Below are positions 62,311 to 64,000 of a DNA stretch of 64,000 bases, in pieces. This stretch comes from CAWCXF01 sp963799455 (lineage in GTDB: Bacteria > Pseudomonadota > Alphaproteobacteria > Rhodobacterales > Rhodobacteraceae). The notes under the pieces were generated by a model. It was not told where the DNA came from, ran no database searches, and saw only the letters and a program-made list of their open reading frames with translations. Every line of letters begins with the position of its first letter. The stretch's first letter is position 1. The DNA lies in the NCBI GenBank assembly GCA_963799455.1, contig CAWCXF010000004.1, positions 186,001-250,000 on the forward strand, given 5' to 3'. A program made the position numbers and the translations under genes.

Positions 62311-63737
62311 CCGCCCGCGCCGCGTCCATCGGGCGCCCTGCCGACGCGTCCGGCGGCACGGCCCGCGCCCGCCCCGAGGGAGCGGCCTGGCGGACCAACC
62401 TCCTCTCGGCGCTGTTCGTCGCGGGCCTGGCCCTGCCCGCGGTCGCGGGCGTCGGGGCGGGCGCGCTGAGGCTCGCCTTCCCCGCCGCGATCCTCCTCGC
62501 CGCCGTGGCGCTCGTGCTGCGCGACAGGCTCGCGGCCTACGCCGTGCTCGTGCTGTGGACGTTCACGCTGACGCCCCTCGTCAGGCGCCTCGTGGACTTC
62601 CGCGAGGGATGGCTCGACGCCAACACCGTCATGCTCGCCCCCTACGCCGCCGCCGCCGTGTCGCTGGTGGCGCTGCCCTCGCTGATCGCGGGCGAGAGGC
62701 CGCCGCCGGGCCGATCGAGGTTGCTCCTCATGCTGGCGGCGATCGCCTACGGCCTCCTGCTCGCCCTGTCCGGCGGGCGCCTCGTCTCGGGCCTCTACGA
62801 CGCCCTGCGCTGGGGCCTGCCGATCTGCTTGGCGGGGTTCCTGCTCCTGGCGCAGCGCCGTCCGCTGGGCCTGCGGGAGCACGTCGAGGCCTACTTCGCC
62901 CTCGCGCTGGTCGTGTGCTCGGCCTACGGGATCTGGCAGTTCGCCGTCGCCCCTCCCTGGGACAGCCTCTGGATGGTGCGCTCGGAGATGAACTCGATCG
63001 GCAATCCCGTGCCGTTCGAGATCCGCGTCTTCAGTACTTGGAACTCGCCCGGCTCGTTCTCCTTCTTCCTCATCGCGGGCCTCATGGTCATGGCGGGCTC
63101 GCGCGCCGCGCTGCGCGAGCCGGCGCTGGCGCTGGGGCTCGTCGCCCTGGCGCTGTCGCTGGTGCGTTCCGCTTGGCTCGCGGTCCCGATCGGCCTCGCC
63201 GTCGTCCTGGCGCTGGGGCCGGGCGCCGTCCGGCTGCGCCTGGCGGTGCTCGTGGGGGCGGCGGCCCTCGCCCTGCCGCTCCTGTCGCTCGACCCGCGCA
63301 TCGAGGATCTGCTGGCCGACCGGGTGGCGAGCCTCACCCAGCTCGGCGCGGACACCTCCGCCGGCGACCGCCTGTCCGCCTACGCCGCCCTCGCCGCGGA
63401 GCTCGATACGAACCCGCAGGGCCTCGGCCTGGCGCTCTCGGGGGGCTATGCGGACGCCGACGGCGGAGAGGATCGCGTGATCGACGGCGGCTTCATCGAG
63501 GTGCCGCTCGCGCTGGGCGTGGTCATGGGCGGGCTCTACCTCGCCTGCGCGGCCTCGCTCGGCGCGCAAGGCCTCGCCGCCGCGCGGCGGCGTCCGGACC
63601 TCGCGGGCCACGGCGCCGTCGTGGCCTGCTTCGGCGTGCTGTTCGTGAGCGGGACCACCACGGTGGGCGAGATCGGCCTGTTCCTGTGGATCTCGCTGGC
63701 GGTCCTCCTCGGGGGCGAGCCCGAGCCCGCTCGCTGA
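62307..63737 (+). CDS. O-antigen ligase/polymerase-like membrane protein (Wzy/WaaL)
   Basis: A membrane protein with about ten helices. Coding frame is open from a CTG at 62307, which overlaps the previous TGA as CTGA, and includes a first helix (NLLSALFVAGLALPAVAGVG); the first standard start is GTG 62505, giving 410 residues and missing that helix. Wzy-like features are the periplasmic loop with FSTWNSPGSFSFFLIAGL and the C-terminal TSAGDRLSAYAALAAELDTN followed by LGLALSGG. It would polymerise lipid-linked units or attach polymer. The start remains uncertain. Confidence 0.78.
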   Translation: MTARAASIGRPADASGGTARARPEGAAWRTNLLSALFVAGLALPAVAGVGAGALRLAFPAAILLAAVALVLRDRLAAYAVLVLWTFTLTPLVRRLVDFREGWLDANTVMLAPYAAAAVSLVALPSLIAGERPPPGRSRLLLMLAAIAYGLLLALSGGRLVSGLYDALRWGLPICLAGFLLLAQRRPLGLREHVEAYFALALVVCSAYGIWQFAVAPPWDSLWMVRSEMNSIGNPVPFEIRVFSTWNSPGSFSFFLIAGLMVMAGSRAALREPALALGLVALALSLVRSAWLAVPIGLAVVLALGPGAVRLRLAVLVGAAALALPLLSLDPRIEDLLADRVASLTQLGADTSAGDRLSAYAALAAELDTNPQGLGLALSGGYADADGGEDRVIDGGFIEVPLALGVVMGGLYLACAASLGAQGLAAARRRPDLAGHGAVVACFGVLFVSGTTTVGEIGLFLWISLAVLLGGEPEPAR

Positions 63738-63774
63738 AGCGCCTCGCCTCGCCGCGACGGCCCGGCCCCGTGAC

Positions 63775-63836
63775 ATCCTCTTAAAGAAGCTTACCAAATT
63801 GCTTAAAAACCTTATGTTTATCAAATCCTTCTACCG
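63775..63836 (+). promoter_or_regulatory. AT-rich promoter-like region before the last gene
   Basis: A 60-base AT-rich island (TTAAAGAAGCTTACCAAATTGCTTAAAAAC...) in GC-rich DNA. AAGC and GCTT flank TTACCAAATT as a small inverted repeat. With TTATGTTTATCAAAT downstream it is a good candidate for a promoter and operator of the gene starting at 63868. Confidence 0.5.
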
Positions 63837-63867
63837 AGGCCTCCTTCGCTTCGCAGGAGGATGCCTC

Positions 63868-64000
63868 ATGGGCTCAGTCGCCCTTGCCGACCAGCACGCC
63901 GAGACCGCCACGACGGCGGTCGCGGCCTCGGCCTTCATCGACACGATCGGCGTCAACACCCATCTGTCGTGGGTGGGCACGAGCTACTGGGATCTCGACC
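63868..64000 (+). CDS. Glycoside-hydrolase-like protein, 5' part only
   Basis: ATG 63868 is preceded by GCAGGAGG at good spacing. The 44 residues in the window contain SAFIDTIGVNTHLSWVGTSY, which resembles the start of (beta/alpha)8 glycoside hydrolases such as family 39-like or cellulase-type enzymes acting on matrix polysaccharides. No signal peptide is obvious in this start, so secretion may be non-classical or the start may differ. The rest runs past the window edge. Confidence 0.6.
   Translation, partial: MGSVALADQHAETATTAVAASAFIDTIGVNTHLSWVGTSYWDLD

Noticed and set aside
1..64000. tRNA, rRNA, riboswitch or origin features
   Set aside because: No cloverleaf with the conserved T-loop sequence, rRNA segment, known riboswitch core or DnaA-box cluster was recognised by eye; a covariance-model search would be needed to exclude small RNAs.

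Overview
The window is very GC-rich DNA with dense coding, GTG starts, and stop/start overlaps of the GTGA or ATGA type. The gene families (nuo-type genes, split transketolase with a TRAP binding protein, isoquinoline 1-oxidoreductase-like genes, IS21/IS1182/IS3 remnants, DUF6429, pRiA4b ORF-3) fit an alphaproteobacterium, perhaps of Rhodobacterales or Rhodospirillales type. No rRNA, tRNA or CRISPR array was seen.

Layout. (1) 1-8.4 kb: left half of an exopolysaccharide locus: ExeA-like ATPase, Wzz-like chain-length protein, BY-kinase/CpsD-like ATPase with a C-terminal tyrosine cluster and a family 2 glycosyltransferase, then a rhomboid protease, a family 25 glycosyltransferase and an FrhB-like iron-sulfur protein. 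(2) 8.6-13.1 kb: AI-2E-type permease, small DksA/TraR zinc-finger protein, two decayed genes (CYP152-type P450 and FUSC-family membrane protein) and a 13-bp minisatellite. (3) 13.1-23.0 kb: a tightly coupled gene train made of a glutaredoxin-MauE fusion, a two-TM channel-like protein and a complex-I-like set nuoA-[NuoB/NuoD-like fusion]-nuoH-J-K-L-M-N. It has no nuoC, E, F, G or I, so the iron-sulfur and NADH modules are absent; two subunits have long His/Gly-rich segments and nuoM has one frameshift. This is the most unusual system in the window.

(4) 23.0-40.8 kb: a decayed accessory region. It holds a polyol-binding-protein pseudogene, IS1182 and IS3 remnants, an IorAB-like molybdenum hydroxylase broken by many indels, an epoxide hydrolase interrupted by an IS21-family element with a 6-bp target duplication, a VapBC-like pair beside a 161-bp MITE-like element, a serine recombinase, a frameshifted DUF6880 gene, CsbD, and a Tat-secreted protein paired with a ferric-reductase-like membrane protein. 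(5) 40.9-47.3 kb: a catabolic cluster (split transketolase, SDR, 3-hydroxyisobutyrate-dehydrogenase-like enzyme, TRAP binding protein, zinc alcohol dehydrogenase), probably for a polyol or sugar acid. (6) 47.8-49.7 kb: IS3 remnant, pRiA4b ORF-3-like gene and a frameshifted tyrosine recombinase.

(7) 50.7-64 kb: right half of the exopolysaccharide locus: two family 2 glycosyltransferases, a membrane protein, an outer-membrane export (OPX) protein and a Wzx-type flippase. An AT-rich promoter region then precedes an operon for a Wzz-BY-kinase fusion with a degenerate P-loop, three glycosyltransferases and an O-antigen ligase/polymerase-like protein, and the start of a secreted glycoside-hydrolase-like protein follows. 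The two halves together give most parts of a Wzx/Wzy-type pathway. The roughly 42 kb between them looks partly like acquired DNA, but this is inference.

Many genes carry single-base indels. Some are clearly decay (remnants between ISs). Others, above all nuoM, could be assembly errors, so reads should be checked before calling them null alleles.
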